The notes: generated from the sequence alone by a model not told the origin. A DNA stretch of 64,000 nt from Anaerolineae bacterium (GCA_011174825.1 DUEZ01000077.1:38758-102757); one strand, 5' to 3'; counted from the first letter of the stretch, positions 27,704 through 37,015 are shown. Numbers and translations are program-made.

Positions 27704-30175
27704 ATGAGGATTCACCGATCCATACCGGCACTTGGGTTGAGTTTGATCTTCCTGAGCAGTGCTTGTTCGTCGCTCATAGATTCCACCAATGGTCCAACGC
27801 CGGTCCCCGTTCCAAGCCCGACACCACTGCCAGCTGCAGAGGTGGTTTTCAATGTGCTCCCACCTGAAGGCACCTCAAATGGAGCCGATCTTGCGTTGGT
27901 CTTACTCGACGAGATCACGAGTCTTGTTCATCACACGACAATTTTCCCCATGAAAAGGTCAGCGGACGGTCACTGGCAGGTTCGACTAACTCCACCCGTC
28001 GGATCCTTATTGCGATACCGATACATCCGTAACAAACCATCCCTGGCTCATGAGGTGACAACTTTAGGAGACACAATCCTTTACCGTGTCGCTCATATTC
28101 CCGGTCCCACCCAGATCGATGACATCATCGCTTCATGGTCAGATATCTCCTACCAAGGACAAGTGGGGCGCATAACTGGTCGTGTACAGGATTCAAATAC
28201 TGGGGAGGCGTTATCTGAGATCCTTGTCTCCGCAGCAGGAATGACCGATTTCACCGACGGTGAAGGTTATTTCCGTCTGGATGGCCTCCCCCCAGGATTA
28301 CATAGTTTAGTCGCCCTCGCTCCAGATGGATCCTATCAAACTGCTCAACAAGGTGCCGTTGTCGCCGCAGAAAGCATGACACCCGTCGAACTAACATTGC
28401 ATCCCGCAAAAGCTGTTCAGATCACATTTGAGGTCATTGTCCCCTCAGACACCATCCCTGGAACTCCTGTGCGGATCGCAGGGAATTTGCAGCAATTAGG
28501 GAACAGATTCAGCGCGCTTGAAGATGGGATCAGTGTCACCAATAGTCAAATGCCTCAACTTGCATTGATCGATCCTACCCACTACCTCACAGTTATCACC
28601 CTCTACGCTGGTACCGATTTTCGTTACAAGTACACCTTGGGCGATGGTCTCTGGAATGCAGAACGTGATAACAGGGGCAACCTGATCACAAGGCAAATGA
28701 TCGTCCCCGATTATGACCTGGTGATCAGGGACGTCATCTCCACCTGGCACGAAAGGGATGCAGGTAGCTTACGATTCCACGTCACTGTTCCGGAAGACAC
28801 GCCCTCCTCCGATCAAATCAGCATCCAATTCCACCTTTCCGAATGGCATGAGCCGATACCGATGTGGCACCTCGATGATAATAACTGGTACTTCATCCTC
28901 CATGGCCCCTTAGAACCAGAACAGGAACTTCGATATCGCTATTGTCGCAACGGACAATGTGGAAGCGCTGACGATGTCGATACCCCCGGCCCTAATCCTG
29001 TTGGGAGACAGGTCACCGTTCAAAAAACCCCCCAGGATGTGCAAGACGAAGTGAGCGCTTGGCAGTGGTGGGATTCTGCTCGACCCAGTATTACCGTGGT
29101 CGCGCCAGATGTTAACCCTCGCCCTGGGTTCGAAACCGGTGTCTCTTTGCTGCCGTCATTTCGGCCAAACTGGGTGCCTCTCAATGAGCTTGCGATGATC
29201 CACCTCGCAAGCCTCGGCACAGACAGCGTCATACTGTCACCAATCTGGATCTTAAGATCAAACAACCCGACTCCAATCCTGATCTTTGACCCCGCTCTCG
29301 CCCCCTTTGAAAATGACATCCGTTCGATGGCTTCTGATGCAATCAACAACGGCCTACAGGTGGTCCTGCGACCCAGCTTACGATTTTTGGGTGGCGAAGT
29401 TGATTCCTGGTGGATGGGCGCCACTCGTAACGAAGCGTGGTGGACGGTTTGGTTTGAGGAATATCGATCGATGCTCATGGCCATCGCTCGCCAGGCTCAA
29501 GCTACGGGTGTTAGCAAACTCGTGCTCGGTGGTCCAGATATCACACCCTCCTTACCCGATGGGGTGCTGTCTGATGGAACAGCATCAGGTGTCCCCGTAG
29601 ATGCTGAGCTTCAATGGCGAACCATGATCGAGGATGTGCGCGGTTTATTCTCTGGAAGGCTGGCTTTTGAAATCGAGTTAGACCAAGAACTTCAGCCGAT
29701 TCCAACGATCATCGACGTTTTCGACGAAGTACACATCTATTGGCACGCTCCACTCACTACAATTGAAACTCCCGCGTTCCCAGAGATGAGGATGGCCGCC
29801 AGATCTTTGCTTGTCGATACGATACTCTCCAACCCGGCATTAGAGGGGATCCCAATTATTTTGGACGTTGAGTATTTATCAGTAGGGACAAGTGCCACGG
29901 CCTGTGCAATGGCACCAGATGGAAGTTGCCGACCATCGCATCAGTTCGACCAAGGAGCGTTGGTCGATCCTGATTTACAACTCGATCTGGAAGGCCAAGC
30001 ATATGCGATCAACGCTGTGCTTCTTGAGGGTTTCGCCCGACCGGAGATATTGGGCTTCTATGCACGAGGGTATAACCCGATGGTGGTATTACATGACATG
30101 TCAGCCTCTATAAATGGCAAACCTGCTAGCGACGTGTTATGGTATTGGTATCCCCGAATAAACAGCAGCCAGTAA
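27704..30175 (+). CDS. large multidomain lipoprotein with CBM20-like modules and glycosidase-like C-terminus
   Basis: Secreted lipoprotein of 823 aa. The signal peptide ends in SSAC (Cys21), followed by a Pro/Thr/Val-rich linker. Three modules resemble starch-binding CBM20-type or glucan-water domains (about 45-135, 230-345 with VRIAGNLQQLGN, and 355-460), with a carboxypeptidase-regulatory-like beta-sandwich between the first two (about 150-215, GRVQDSNTGEALSEILVSA). The C-terminal 350 residues look like a TIM-barrel glycoside hydrolase: ELAMIHLASLGTDSVILSP and VVLRPSLRF in barrel-strand order. I cannot name catalytic residues. The frame is open 267 bases further upstream, but the lipoprotein ATG, with TAGGG before it, is the sensible start. 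Confidence 0.8.
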   Translation: MRIHRSIPALGLSLIFLSSACSSLIDSTNGPTPVPVPSPTPLPAAEVVFNVLPPEGTSNGADLALVLLDEITSLVHHTTIFPMKRSADGHWQVRLTPPVGSLLRYRYIRNKPSLAHEVTTLGDTILYRVAHIPGPTQIDDIIASWSDISYQGQVGRITGRVQDSNTGEALSEILVSAAGMTDFTDGEGYFRLDGLPPGLHSLVALAPDGSYQTAQQGAVVAAESMTPVELTLHPAKAVQITFEVIVPSDTIPGTPVRIAGNLQQLGNRFSALEDGISVTNSQMPQLALIDPTHYLTVITLYAGTDFRYKYTLGDGLWNAERDNRGNLITRQMIVPDYDLVIRDVISTWHERDAGSLRFHVTVPEDTPSSDQISIQFHLSEWHEPIPMWHLDDNNWYFILHGPLEPEQELRYRYCRNGQCGSADDVDTPGPNPVGRQVTVQKTPQDVQDEVSAWQWWDSARPSITVVAPDVNPRPGFETGVSLLPSFRPNWVPLNELAMIHLASLGTDSVILSPIWILRSNNPTPILIFDPALAPFENDIRSMASDAINNGLQVVLRPSLRFLGGEVDSWWMGATRNEAWWTVWFEEYRSMLMAIARQAQATGVSKLVLGGPDITPSLPDGVLSDGTASGVPVDAELQWRTMIEDVRGLFSGRLAFEIELDQELQPIPTIIDVFDEVHIYWHAPLTTIETPAFPEMRMAARSLLVDTILSNPALEGIPIILDVEYLSVGTSATACAMAPDGSCRPSHQFDQGALVDPDLQLDLEGQAYAINAVLLEGFARPEILGFYARGYNPMVVLHDMSASINGKPASDVLWYWYPRINSSQ

Positions 30176-30546
30176 TGGAGGCGGTCAACCAGCACATACA
30201 CGTGATGAGCAATGATTACATCATACGCAGAATCGGGATTTTTCTCATCAAATCCAAAGGGCATCCACCCTTTCTACTCCGAGCGCAGCGAGGAATCCCC
30301 ATAATGGTTCAAAGGGAAAGCCACAACGTGGCCTTCCTCGACGCAAAGCTCCTCGGAAGATAATTCAAGGATCGAAGTAAACCCTGAAACACACATGAGT
30401 ACACGGATAAATTTTCTTGCGAAGAGCAGAGAGGGGCAAATGAGGGGGTGTGGACTGCACTCACACCCCCTCATTTACCGCTCCTCCCCTCGCAATTGAC
30501 GTATTCCAGTGGATCCATACATGAAATCAGCTTGAGGTGAAAACCG
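30176..30546. repeat. intergenic inverted repeats upstream of acyl-CoA dehydrogenase
   Basis: No gene seen. 30270-30360 is a decayed member of the GAGCGCAGCGAGGAATCC inverted-repeat family. 30438-30476 is a perfect 15-bp stem (AAATGAGGGGGTGTG, 9-nt loop), 70 bp before the acyl-CoA dehydrogenase start, with no T-tract. Confidence 0.75.
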
Positions 30547-31692
30547 ATGAACTTCAAACTCACTGAAGAACAACAAATGTGGCGTAAGGCGGTTCACGAC
30601 TTTTGCGAACAAGAGGTCAAGCCCAGGGCGGCAGAACTCGATGCCTCAGCCGAATTTAATACCGAAGCCTTCCAAAAAATGGGACCGCTGGGCTTGTTAG
30701 GGATGGATATCCCTGAGGAGTACGGCGGTGCAGGAGTGGATTCTTTGAGCTCCGCCATAGCCCTCATGGAGCTAGGTATGGCGTGCGGAGGCACGGCTCT
30801 ATCGGTTGTAGCTCATAATGGTTTGGGATGCGCGCCGATCTCACTCTTCGGATCGGAAGAGCAGAAGCGAGACTGGTTTCCTACATTGGCTATGGGAACA
30901 AACGGCCTTGCAGCCTTGGCACTCACTGAGTCGGGAACTGGCTCCGATTTGGTTGGTGGAGTGAAGACAAGAGCCGAACTCGAGGGGGATGAATGGGTGA
31001 TCAATGGCAACAAAGCTTGGATCACAAATGCCGGCGTGGCGTCCCTGATCGTCACCCTTTGTCGTACGGATTCCGCCGGTGGTTCGCGATCCCTCAGCAT
31101 GATCGTTGTGCCCACTAAAACGCAAGGTTTGCACATTCACCCAGCAGAAAAGAAGATGGGCGTGCGCGCCTCCCCGGCTAACGCCCTCACGTACGAGAAT
31201 GTGCGTGTGCCAAAGGATCATCTGCTGGGCGAGGCAGGTCGCGGTCTGCACCAAACATTAGAGGTCCTCGATGGAGGACGGATCGGTATCGGTGCCATCT
31301 CCATCGGACTGGCCCAAGCCGCCCTCCAAGAGGCCATTGGATATGCAAAAGAACGTGAGACGTTCGGCGTTCCTCTCACGCAACATCAAGCCATTCAGTG
31401 GATGATCGCAGACGCCGCCACACATATCGAGGCCGCTCGTCTGTTGATTTATCAAGCTGCTTGGCTCAAGGATTGTGGCGAACCCTTCTCTAGGGAAGCC
31501 TCGATCGCCAAACTCTTTGCGTCTGAGATGGCAGAGCAGGTCTGTCGGAATGCGATCCAGATTCATGGAGCATACGGATACAGCCGCGATTATCCGATTG
31601 AAAGAATGTACCGCGATGCGAGATTGATGACCATCGGTGAGGGAACAAGTGAGATCCAACGAATGGTGATCGCTAAGCGAGTGGTCTCTTAA
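30547..31692 (+). CDS. acyl-CoA dehydrogenase
   Basis: FAD-dependent acyl-CoA dehydrogenase, 381 aa, catalysing alpha,beta-oxidation of short- or branched-chain acyl-CoA with electron transfer to ETF. Seen: the N-terminal helical domain, ALTESGTGSDL, NGNKAWITNAGVA, the FAD-site RETFGVPLTQHQAIQ, IQIHGAYGYSRDYPIERMYR and the C-terminal GEGTSEIQR with the presumed catalytic Glu (about residue 365), the position used in short/branched-chain enzymes. GAGGTGA precedes the ATG. No other beta-oxidation genes adjoin, so the substrate is unknown. Confidence 0.93.
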   Translation: MNFKLTEEQQMWRKAVHDFCEQEVKPRAAELDASAEFNTEAFQKMGPLGLLGMDIPEEYGGAGVDSLSSAIALMELGMACGGTALSVVAHNGLGCAPISLFGSEEQKRDWFPTLAMGTNGLAALALTESGTGSDLVGGVKTRAELEGDEWVINGNKAWITNAGVASLIVTLCRTDSAGGSRSLSMIVVPTKTQGLHIHPAEKKMGVRASPANALTYENVRVPKDHLLGEAGRGLHQTLEVLDGGRIGIGAISIGLAQAALQEAIGYAKERETFGVPLTQHQAIQWMIADAATHIEAARLLIYQAAWLKDCGEPFSREASIAKLFASEMAEQVCRNAIQIHGAYGYSRDYPIERMYRDARLMTIGEGTSEIQRMVIAKRVVS

Positions 31693-31859
31693 TATGAACC
31701 TACAAACTGGCCCGACAAAATGAGGTCGAGGAACTGTACAAGGACTACAACGGGGGAGGTCGTCCGTTAATAATAAACCTCATCCTGAATCAAAATGAAT
31801 CATGAGACGAATTCCATCTCGCAGTCCCGAAAGGATAACGGGAATTCACCTAAAAACGG

Positions 31860-31888
31860 ATAGCCGGCCTCAAGCCGGCTATTTTGTT
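31860..31888 (+). terminator. intrinsic terminator between convergent genes
   Basis: Perfect 9-bp stem ATAGCCGGC (31860-31868 with 31874-31882), 5-nt loop, followed by TTTGTT. It lies about 170 bp after the acyl-CoA dehydrogenase stop and 38 bp from the end of the convergent small membrane gene. Confidence 0.75.
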
Positions 31889-31925
31889 GAGAGGGAAGAT
31901 CAGATGGTTTACGGAGCTTTCGAGT

Positions 31926-32150
31926 TCAATCTGGCGAACGATTCAGCCACCATTTGTAGCCGTAATAACAAGCCACACACAGCGCAGCAGTGGCGACCAT
32001 AGCGAGCCAATAATTAAGTTGACCCATAATTTGCAGGCCTGTACCTAACGCTACGCCGATATATGCCGTTGCAGCTGCAAAAATGATGATGAAAGTGCCA
32101 AACAACCAGAATTTCATCAGATTTAAACGTTTGGTCTTCTCGTCGGACAT
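31926..32150 (-). CDS. small two-helix membrane protein
   Basis: Protein of 74 aa: a basic cytoplasmic N-terminus (MSDEKTKRLNLMKFW), a helix at about 14-34 (GTFIIIFAAATAYIGVALG), a short loop and a second helix at about 44-66, with a charged end. The start at 32150 is chosen because GGGAGG lies seven bases before it. It is not recognised as a named family. It is downstream of the thioredoxin-like gene in the same direction (109 bp). Confidence 0.7.
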   Translation of the reverse strand: MSDEKTKRLNLMKFWLFGTFIIIFAAATAYIGVALGTGLQIMGQLNYWLAMVATAALCVACYYGYKWWLNRSPD

Positions 32151-32259
32151 TGCCCATCCTCCCTTCAGTGGACTTTCCATAGGTGATACTAGACCGAAAT
32201 GAAGAATTTAGCAACCAGTACTTCTGCGTTATTGAGGGGTACTATGGTTTGGGATCTGT

Positions 32260-32805
32260 TTACTGGGTTAAGTTATCAAAAGCGACTTCAAACTCGGCTT
32301 CAGGGACAGGACCGACCCATTGCTGTATAATGTCCCCTTTGGCATCCAGAAGGAAGAAATGGGGCTGATATTGGTATCCGAGCTCCCTTTTAAAGTCATC
32401 GTTCCGTTCGTCGTCGATGTCGAGGTACACAAAATGGATTTCATGTCCCCATTTGGCTTCAAGCCCGTGCACGACAGGCGCCATGCTGCGGCATGTAGGT
32501 CACCAGAAAGCGAAGAATTCTACCAATGTCGGTTTACCGGATGCCAAAACGACCGTCGAGGGATCCGTAGCCTCGAGCGCCTGACGCGGTGTCGGAAACA
32601 CATCTGGCGAAGGTTCGATTACGGGGGTAGCTGCGGATTCAATCGTGGGCTCCTCTTGACTCTCGGCTACGGATATTGATTCTTGAGTGGGCTCCTCCAC
32701 CACAGGAGGTCCGGATTCGGGCACAGAACGATCCCCTTGACAAGCCGTCAAGAGTATTGGGACGATCAAGAAGATGATTGCCGGAATACGCAACGAATGT
32801 CTCAT
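32260..32805 (-). CDS. thioredoxin-like lipoprotein with in-frame UGA (probable selenoprotein)
   Basis: Reading through one UGA gives a 181-residue thioredoxin-fold lipoprotein: signal peptide with lipobox LTAC (Cys22), an acidic Pro/Glu-rich linker to about 85, then the Trx domain. The active site reads FFAFW-UGA-PTCRSMAPVV, so the UGA (32500-32502) stands exactly where the first Cys of WCxxC belongs (position 102, with Cys105 the partner). Downstream of it the frame keeps family features to the natural stop: FVYLDIDDE, the cis-Pro segment QYQPHFFLLDAKGD and GPVPEAEFEVAFD. A hairpin starting 14 nt after UGA has a 7-bp stem and a GCCU loop whose first base is G, 21 nt from the UGA. Selenocysteine insertion is the favoured reading; a fresh nonsense mutation is the alternative. 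Confidence 0.75.
32464..32494 (-). promoter_or_regulatory. candidate bacterial SECIS hairpin
   Basis: On the minus strand, counting from the base after the UGA, bases 14-20 (GCAUGGC) pair with 25-31 (GUCGUGC), with two G-U pairs and loop GCCU; bases 9-11 pair with 33-35 across a small internal loop. The distance from UGA to the apical loop (20 nt) and the G at the first loop position match the published bacterial SECIS pattern. A competing small hairpin (CAUGC/GCAUG, bases 5-18) also exists. Confidence 0.5.
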
Positions 32806-33026
32806 CTTTATACCTCGATCATTAATAATATATGGTGTGAAAATAGTAATTCTATCATGCTGTAAGCTGCCCTACCCATGCTCCCCCATATATACCGGTC
32901 CTCCTCTCAAGGTTGACCTTTTTCAGTGAAGTCATCTATGAACTTGATCAGGGTAACACCATACTTTGAGATCAAACCGATCGAAACGGCTATAATCATG
33001 CATATCGCTTCGCCGCGGGGGGCACC

Positions 33027-34538
33027 ATGATCCAGAAAATCATCGAATGTATCCCAAACTTCTCTGAAGGACGAAACACCGCAGTGATCGACGCCATCCA
33101 AACTGCCATCGCCGCTACCGCTGGCATCCACATACTCGATCGTCACAGTGATGAGGATCACAACCGAAGTGTGATCACATTTATCGGATCACCAGAAGCC
33201 GTTGCTCAAGCTGCGTTTTCAGCGATCGAGATTGCAGCCGAGTTGATCGACCTGGATAAGCATCGAGGCGAACACCCACGAATCGGTGCTACAGACGTGG
33301 TCCCCTTCGTGCCCATTTCCGGTGTGACGATGGAGGAATGTGTCGAACTGGCGAGATCTCTGGGGAAACGCGTAGGGGAGGAGCTAGGCATCCCTGTCTA
33401 TCTATATGAAAACGCGGCAACGCGTCCAGATCGGAAGAATCTCGAGAAAATACGCAAAGGTGAATATGAAAAGTTAAAAGAGATCATCCAGGATCGGGTT
33501 CCTGACTTCGGACCAGCCTGCATGGGAACTGCAGGTGCGACCGTAATTGGCGCTCGTCCTCCCCTGATCGCCTATAACGTCTATCTCTCTACGGATGACG
33601 TCTCCATCGCGAAAAACATCGCTCGATCCGTCCGTCAGTCCTCTGGCGGCCTGCCTCATGTCAAAGCGTTAGGAATGCTCGTGGAAGGCAGAGCTCAAGT
33701 CTCGATGAACCTGACAGATTACACAAAGACACCCATTGCGCAGGTTGTGGAAGCCATCCGCCATGAAGCAGAGGGCTACGGCGTTTCGCTACACCACTCC
33801 GAGCTGGTAGGCTTGATTCCTCAGGCTGCATTGGTTGACGCGGCTCAGTGGTACTTGCAGCTCGATCCCTTCGAATCCGGTCAAATCCTCGAAACACGAA
33901 TGTATTTTGCTCTTAGCGAAGAACCATCCTTTTTAGAAAAGTTATCAGCCGGAACACCTACCCCAGGGGGTGGATCATCCGCGGCGTACGCAGGTGCCAT
34001 GGGAGCGGCGTTGGTGGCTATGGTCGCACATCTGACAATGGGAAAGAAGAAATATGCGCAGGTCAAAGACCGAATGTCAGAGATCGTTGATCGTGCTGAT
34101 GAGATCCGATCTTCCCTCGAGCAAGCGGTTGTCCTAGATGCTCAGGCTTTCGATACCGTCATGAAGGCCTACCGCATGCCGAAAGGATCAACGGCTGAAG
34201 AGGAGGCCAGAGCTGAAGCCATCGAGCAAGCCACACGTGGCGCAGCCATCGTACCGCTCCAGATCGCACGAAACGCTGTTGAGGTGTTCGAGATGGCCAA
34301 TGAAGTTGCCGAGAGAGGGAATATCAATGCCATTTCAGATGCTGGTACAGCAGCGCTCATGGCTCGAGCTTCATTCAACGCAGCTAGGCTAAACGTGGAG
34401 ATCAACGCTCGCGAGATCTCCGAGGGGAAGTTAGCAAAAGGGTGGATAGAGGAAATTGAGGATTTGAAAGAGAAGATCAAAGCCAGCGAGTCGAGATTGC
34501 GCAACACGCTGGATGAGCGGGCTGGGTTAGCGTTGTAG
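33027..34538 (+). CDS. ftcD: fused glutamate formiminotransferase / formimino-THF cyclodeaminase
   Basis: Bifunctional enzyme of 503 aa. Residues 1 to about 300 are the formiminotransferase (ECIPNFSEGRN, DKHRGEHPRIGATDVVPFVP with the catalytic His), moving the formimino group from formiminoglutamate to tetrahydrofolate. Residues about 305-503 are the cyclodeaminase (SAGTPTPGGGSSAAYAGAMGAALVAMVAHLT), releasing ammonia to give methenyl-THF. The fused form resembles the animal enzyme and those of several bacterial groups. It acts in histidine breakdown, but no hut genes are in the window. A TATAAT box at 32991-32996 lies 30 bp upstream. Confidence 0.95.
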   Translation: MIQKIIECIPNFSEGRNTAVIDAIQTAIAATAGIHILDRHSDEDHNRSVITFIGSPEAVAQAAFSAIEIAAELIDLDKHRGEHPRIGATDVVPFVPISGVTMEECVELARSLGKRVGEELGIPVYLYENAATRPDRKNLEKIRKGEYEKLKEIIQDRVPDFGPACMGTAGATVIGARPPLIAYNVYLSTDDVSIAKNIARSVRQSSGGLPHVKALGMLVEGRAQVSMNLTDYTKTPIAQVVEAIRHEAEGYGVSLHHSELVGLIPQAALVDAAQWYLQLDPFESGQILETRMYFALSEEPSFLEKLSAGTPTPGGGSSAAYAGAMGAALVAMVAHLTMGKKKYAQVKDRMSEIVDRADEIRSSLEQAVVLDAQAFDTVMKAYRMPKGSTAEEEARAEAIEQATRGAAIVPLQIARNAVEVFEMANEVAERGNINAISDAGTAALMARASFNAARLNVEINAREISEGKLAKGWIEEIEDLKEKIKASESRLRNTLDERAGLAL

Positions 34539-34575
34539 GGTTACATGGGGAACATTTACTCCCTCTAGATCAGCT

Positions 34576-36246
34576 TCACCAACCGCTTATCGTGAAGATA
34601 TCACTCAAAAAACTAGCGCGCTCTGATGGAGTCATCGGCCTCGGTTGAGCATAATCCTCCAAGATCGCGGTTAAGAATTCCGTGCTGATGTGCTTCCCGT
34701 TATAAAACACATGACGATCGATGAATTCTTGCCTCAACCTTAATGACTGCATCTGATCGAAGAATAGATTACCCAAACCATAGTGGATAAATGCACTCCC
34801 GTAGAATTCCATACCCAAAGGTTGGTGGGATTGGCTTCCACTTACGATCAACGCCCCAGCGTCGACGACATCCCTGAAGGCAGCCCGCTGAGCCGGGGTG
34901 ACAATTGCTCCTTCTGCCCACTGAAAGGTAATGACTGTTAGGTAACCTTCATCGCGCAGATAAGCAATCTCAGAGGATAGCCGATCAAAATCGCATGGCG
35001 CCGCACCCGGTGAGGAGTGGGTGGCCCACGCACGCTCAGGTCCGGCTGCATTACAACCAAGAAACGCCAAGCGATTCCCGTTGTGCTCGAAGAGAGCCGG
35101 CACCCATGAAGCCTCCAGATCTATACCACCCCCAAACGTCACCCAACCGTTCTGATGAAACAGCTCAAGTGATTCTAGAAACGCCTGCTCTCCCCAATCC
35201 AACACGTGATTGCCAGTGAGTTCGATCAAGTCGACCCCGATAAGCTTCAACAAGTCGAGGTGACGGACCGAACTACAGAAAAGAAGATCCTCTTGGAAGG
35301 GGTCAGGCGGAGGGCATGTTTCGGTGAAAGCCACCTCATTGCTGACATGAGCCAGATCGGCCTCCGCGAGCCAATGCCCTATAAGCTCTCCGGGATAGCT
35401 CGCACCATAGAGATCCATCTTCCATGCGGTAGACCGGGTGAGTGCAGTGGTGCCCGTCATCACCACTACCGTTAACCGGTTGGGATCCCTGTTGGTTGCT
35501 GGCCAATGCAATGCTTCACGTATGATTGCCACAGCACTGGACTCACCAGATAGACCGAAGGTCATTCTCAGAGGGTAGGCATTGGGATCGAAGGTTTTAC
35601 GGATTGGTGAAACACCATCGATCTCGAGCACCTTCCAGCGCGGCTCGAGCGCTTCAAAAGGCACAATCGCGAAAGAAGGTCGCGCGTCCCACGCCCGGTC
35701 GAGCAGAACATCTTCAGTTAAGATCGGGACAGCACCCTCTGAAGTCGGTCCGAGAACCCCCTCCATCGCAGCAGCGGTCGATGCCGAGGCGAACACTTGT
35801 ACCGATGGGCTGCCCACTCTTGTCCACACCCCTCTCAGACCATCAAGACTTCCCCCATCCTGGACCGTGGGAAAAGGAGTCACGAAGGCATAGATCCATG
35901 TGGATATGGGGTTCTCAGGATTGGGTTCAACGCGAACCTGTGCGGTTGCAGGATCATCGACCAATTCAATCCCCAGTTTGCGTTCATTGGCAAGATCCTC
36001 GAGTGGTTCACGTAGTGTCCTCGGTAAAGCTGGGGAAAGCCATAGCCTTACCTGAACTGCTGTAGAGGTAGGTTCAAGAGGCTGAAACGCGGTTTCGGTA
36101 GGTTCAGCTGCGGTGGGAATAGGTATGGCAGTTGTGGCAACGACCAGATCTTCTGTTCTTTCTGAAGGAGCACAAGCCCCCAAGATCGTGGCGCAAAGTC
36201 CCAACGTGATGATCAAATATAGGAGAGGTTGATGGGATGATCTCAT
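34576..36246 (-). CDS. CapA-family metallophosphatase-like lipoprotein
   Basis: Lipoprotein of 556 aa. Signal peptide with LGAC (Cys25), a Thr/Pro-rich linker, an N-terminal region (about 65-260) reminiscent of a periplasmic-binding-type domain, and a CapA (poly-gamma-glutamate-synthesis-associated) domain from about 265 on, with LIELTGNHVLDWGEQAF, FLGCNAAGPERAW, VITFQWAEG and SGSQSHQPLGMEFY. The family has a calcineurin-like phosphoesterase fold; its substrate is not established. No cap genes adjoin. It may modify an extracellular polymer, which is inference. Confidence 0.87.
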   Translation of the reverse strand: MRSSHQPLLYLIITLGLCATILGACAPSERTEDLVVATTAIPIPTAAEPTETAFQPLEPTSTAVQVRLWLSPALPRTLREPLEDLANERKLGIELVDDPATAQVRVEPNPENPISTWIYAFVTPFPTVQDGGSLDGLRGVWTRVGSPSVQVFASASTAAAMEGVLGPTSEGAVPILTEDVLLDRAWDARPSFAIVPFEALEPRWKVLEIDGVSPIRKTFDPNAYPLRMTFGLSGESSAVAIIREALHWPATNRDPNRLTVVVMTGTTALTRSTAWKMDLYGASYPGELIGHWLAEADLAHVSNEVAFTETCPPPDPFQEDLLFCSSVRHLDLLKLIGVDLIELTGNHVLDWGEQAFLESLELFHQNGWVTFGGGIDLEASWVPALFEHNGNRLAFLGCNAAGPERAWATHSSPGAAPCDFDRLSSEIAYLRDEGYLTVITFQWAEGAIVTPAQRAAFRDVVDAGALIVSGSQSHQPLGMEFYGSAFIHYGLGNLFFDQMQSLRLRQEFIDRHVFYNGKHISTEFLTAILEDYAQPRPMTPSERASFLSDIFTISGW

Positions 36247-36782
36247 GATTTATTTGATGAACATTATCTCATGTGCCCTTCGCTCTGCCAACGCGGAAAA
36301 ATGGGGACTAATTCATACATCAATCGTAACATTTTCTTCTTATTAACGGTTACTAGCGGACATACAGATCGACTCAAGCCAGAGACCGTAGGGGCGCAAT
36401 TAATTGCGCCCCTACATCTAGAGGCATATAGCTTCCCGCGAGCTTAAAACTCGCGGGAAGCTACGTCATCCTGGGCTCGCCGAAGTCCGATCCTCGCCGA
36501 AGGTCCTCTCCGTTGATATCCACCAATGAAATGACGAATGGCGTTTATGGACTCCAAGATGACCTTTGCAATGTTCACGATTAAGGCATAGGAAATATGG
36601 ATTAAAAAAAGCCTGAAAATCCACAGGCTATTCATCCCAAACTTGTACCCTTGTCAAATAGCAGGAGTCCTACAGCCTTACCTCACGCCTCCCCATCCTA
36701 CACGAGTTTCGCATCCACGATCTTGAGCTTGCATCCCGTGTTTCCCTACACGCTTCAAAAAACGCCTTTCGATCCTAAAAGC
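36247..36782. repeat. intergenic palindromes plus terminator region
   Basis: No gene seen. 36388-36415 is a perfect 28-bp GTAGGGGCG palindrome. 36429-36463 is a perfect 14-bp stem (TAGCTTCCCGCGAG, 7-nt loop). The terminator at 36604-36629 belongs to the minus-strand genes on its right. The remaining 150 bp up to 36782 hold nothing I recognise. Confidence 0.75.
36604..36629 (-). terminator. intrinsic terminator of the small membrane-protein pair
   Basis: Read on the minus strand: stem AGCCTG/CAGGCT (36629-36624 with 36615-36610), 8-nt loop, then seven T residues. It lies about 150 bp past the stop of the 70-aa gene. Confidence 0.7.
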
Positions 36783-36995
36783 CTAACCTCCCCCTTGCCC
36801 AAGCTCACCCACACGTTTAAGCAGCCCGAGGACTCCCATTCCGAGTCTAATTCCTTCTCCCGTACCTATCCTCGGTTGCTCACCCTGACGCTCTGCTTGC
36901 TGGATCAACAGGTAAGCAGCCCCCAACCCGGTCAAGGCGCCGATGATACTACCGAACAAGAGTGTTTTCGTCTTCCAATTCGGATCTGCGTCCAT
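36783..36995 (-). CDS. small single-helix membrane protein
   Basis: Protein of 70 aa with one glycine-rich membrane helix (LLFGSIIGALTGLGAAYLLI, about residues 11-30) and a basic tail ending in a Gly-rich stretch. I chose the third in-frame ATG (36995) because AAGGATGG lies about six bases before it; longer starts reach into the gene upstream. It follows the 142-aa membrane gene by 20 bp and probably shares its transcript. Not recognised. Confidence 0.65.
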   Translation of the reverse strand: MDADPNWKTKTLLFGSIIGALTGLGAAYLLIQQAERQGEQPRIGTGEGIRLGMGVLGLLKRVGELGQGGG

Positions 36996-37015
36996 GATAT
37001 CCATCCTTCGAGAAG

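Noticed and set aside
32260..32484. Separate 74-aa gene starting MAPVVHGL
   Set aside because: Its sequence is the second half of the thioredoxin domain and it has no ribosome site of its own; it is the continuation of the gene after the in-frame UGA.
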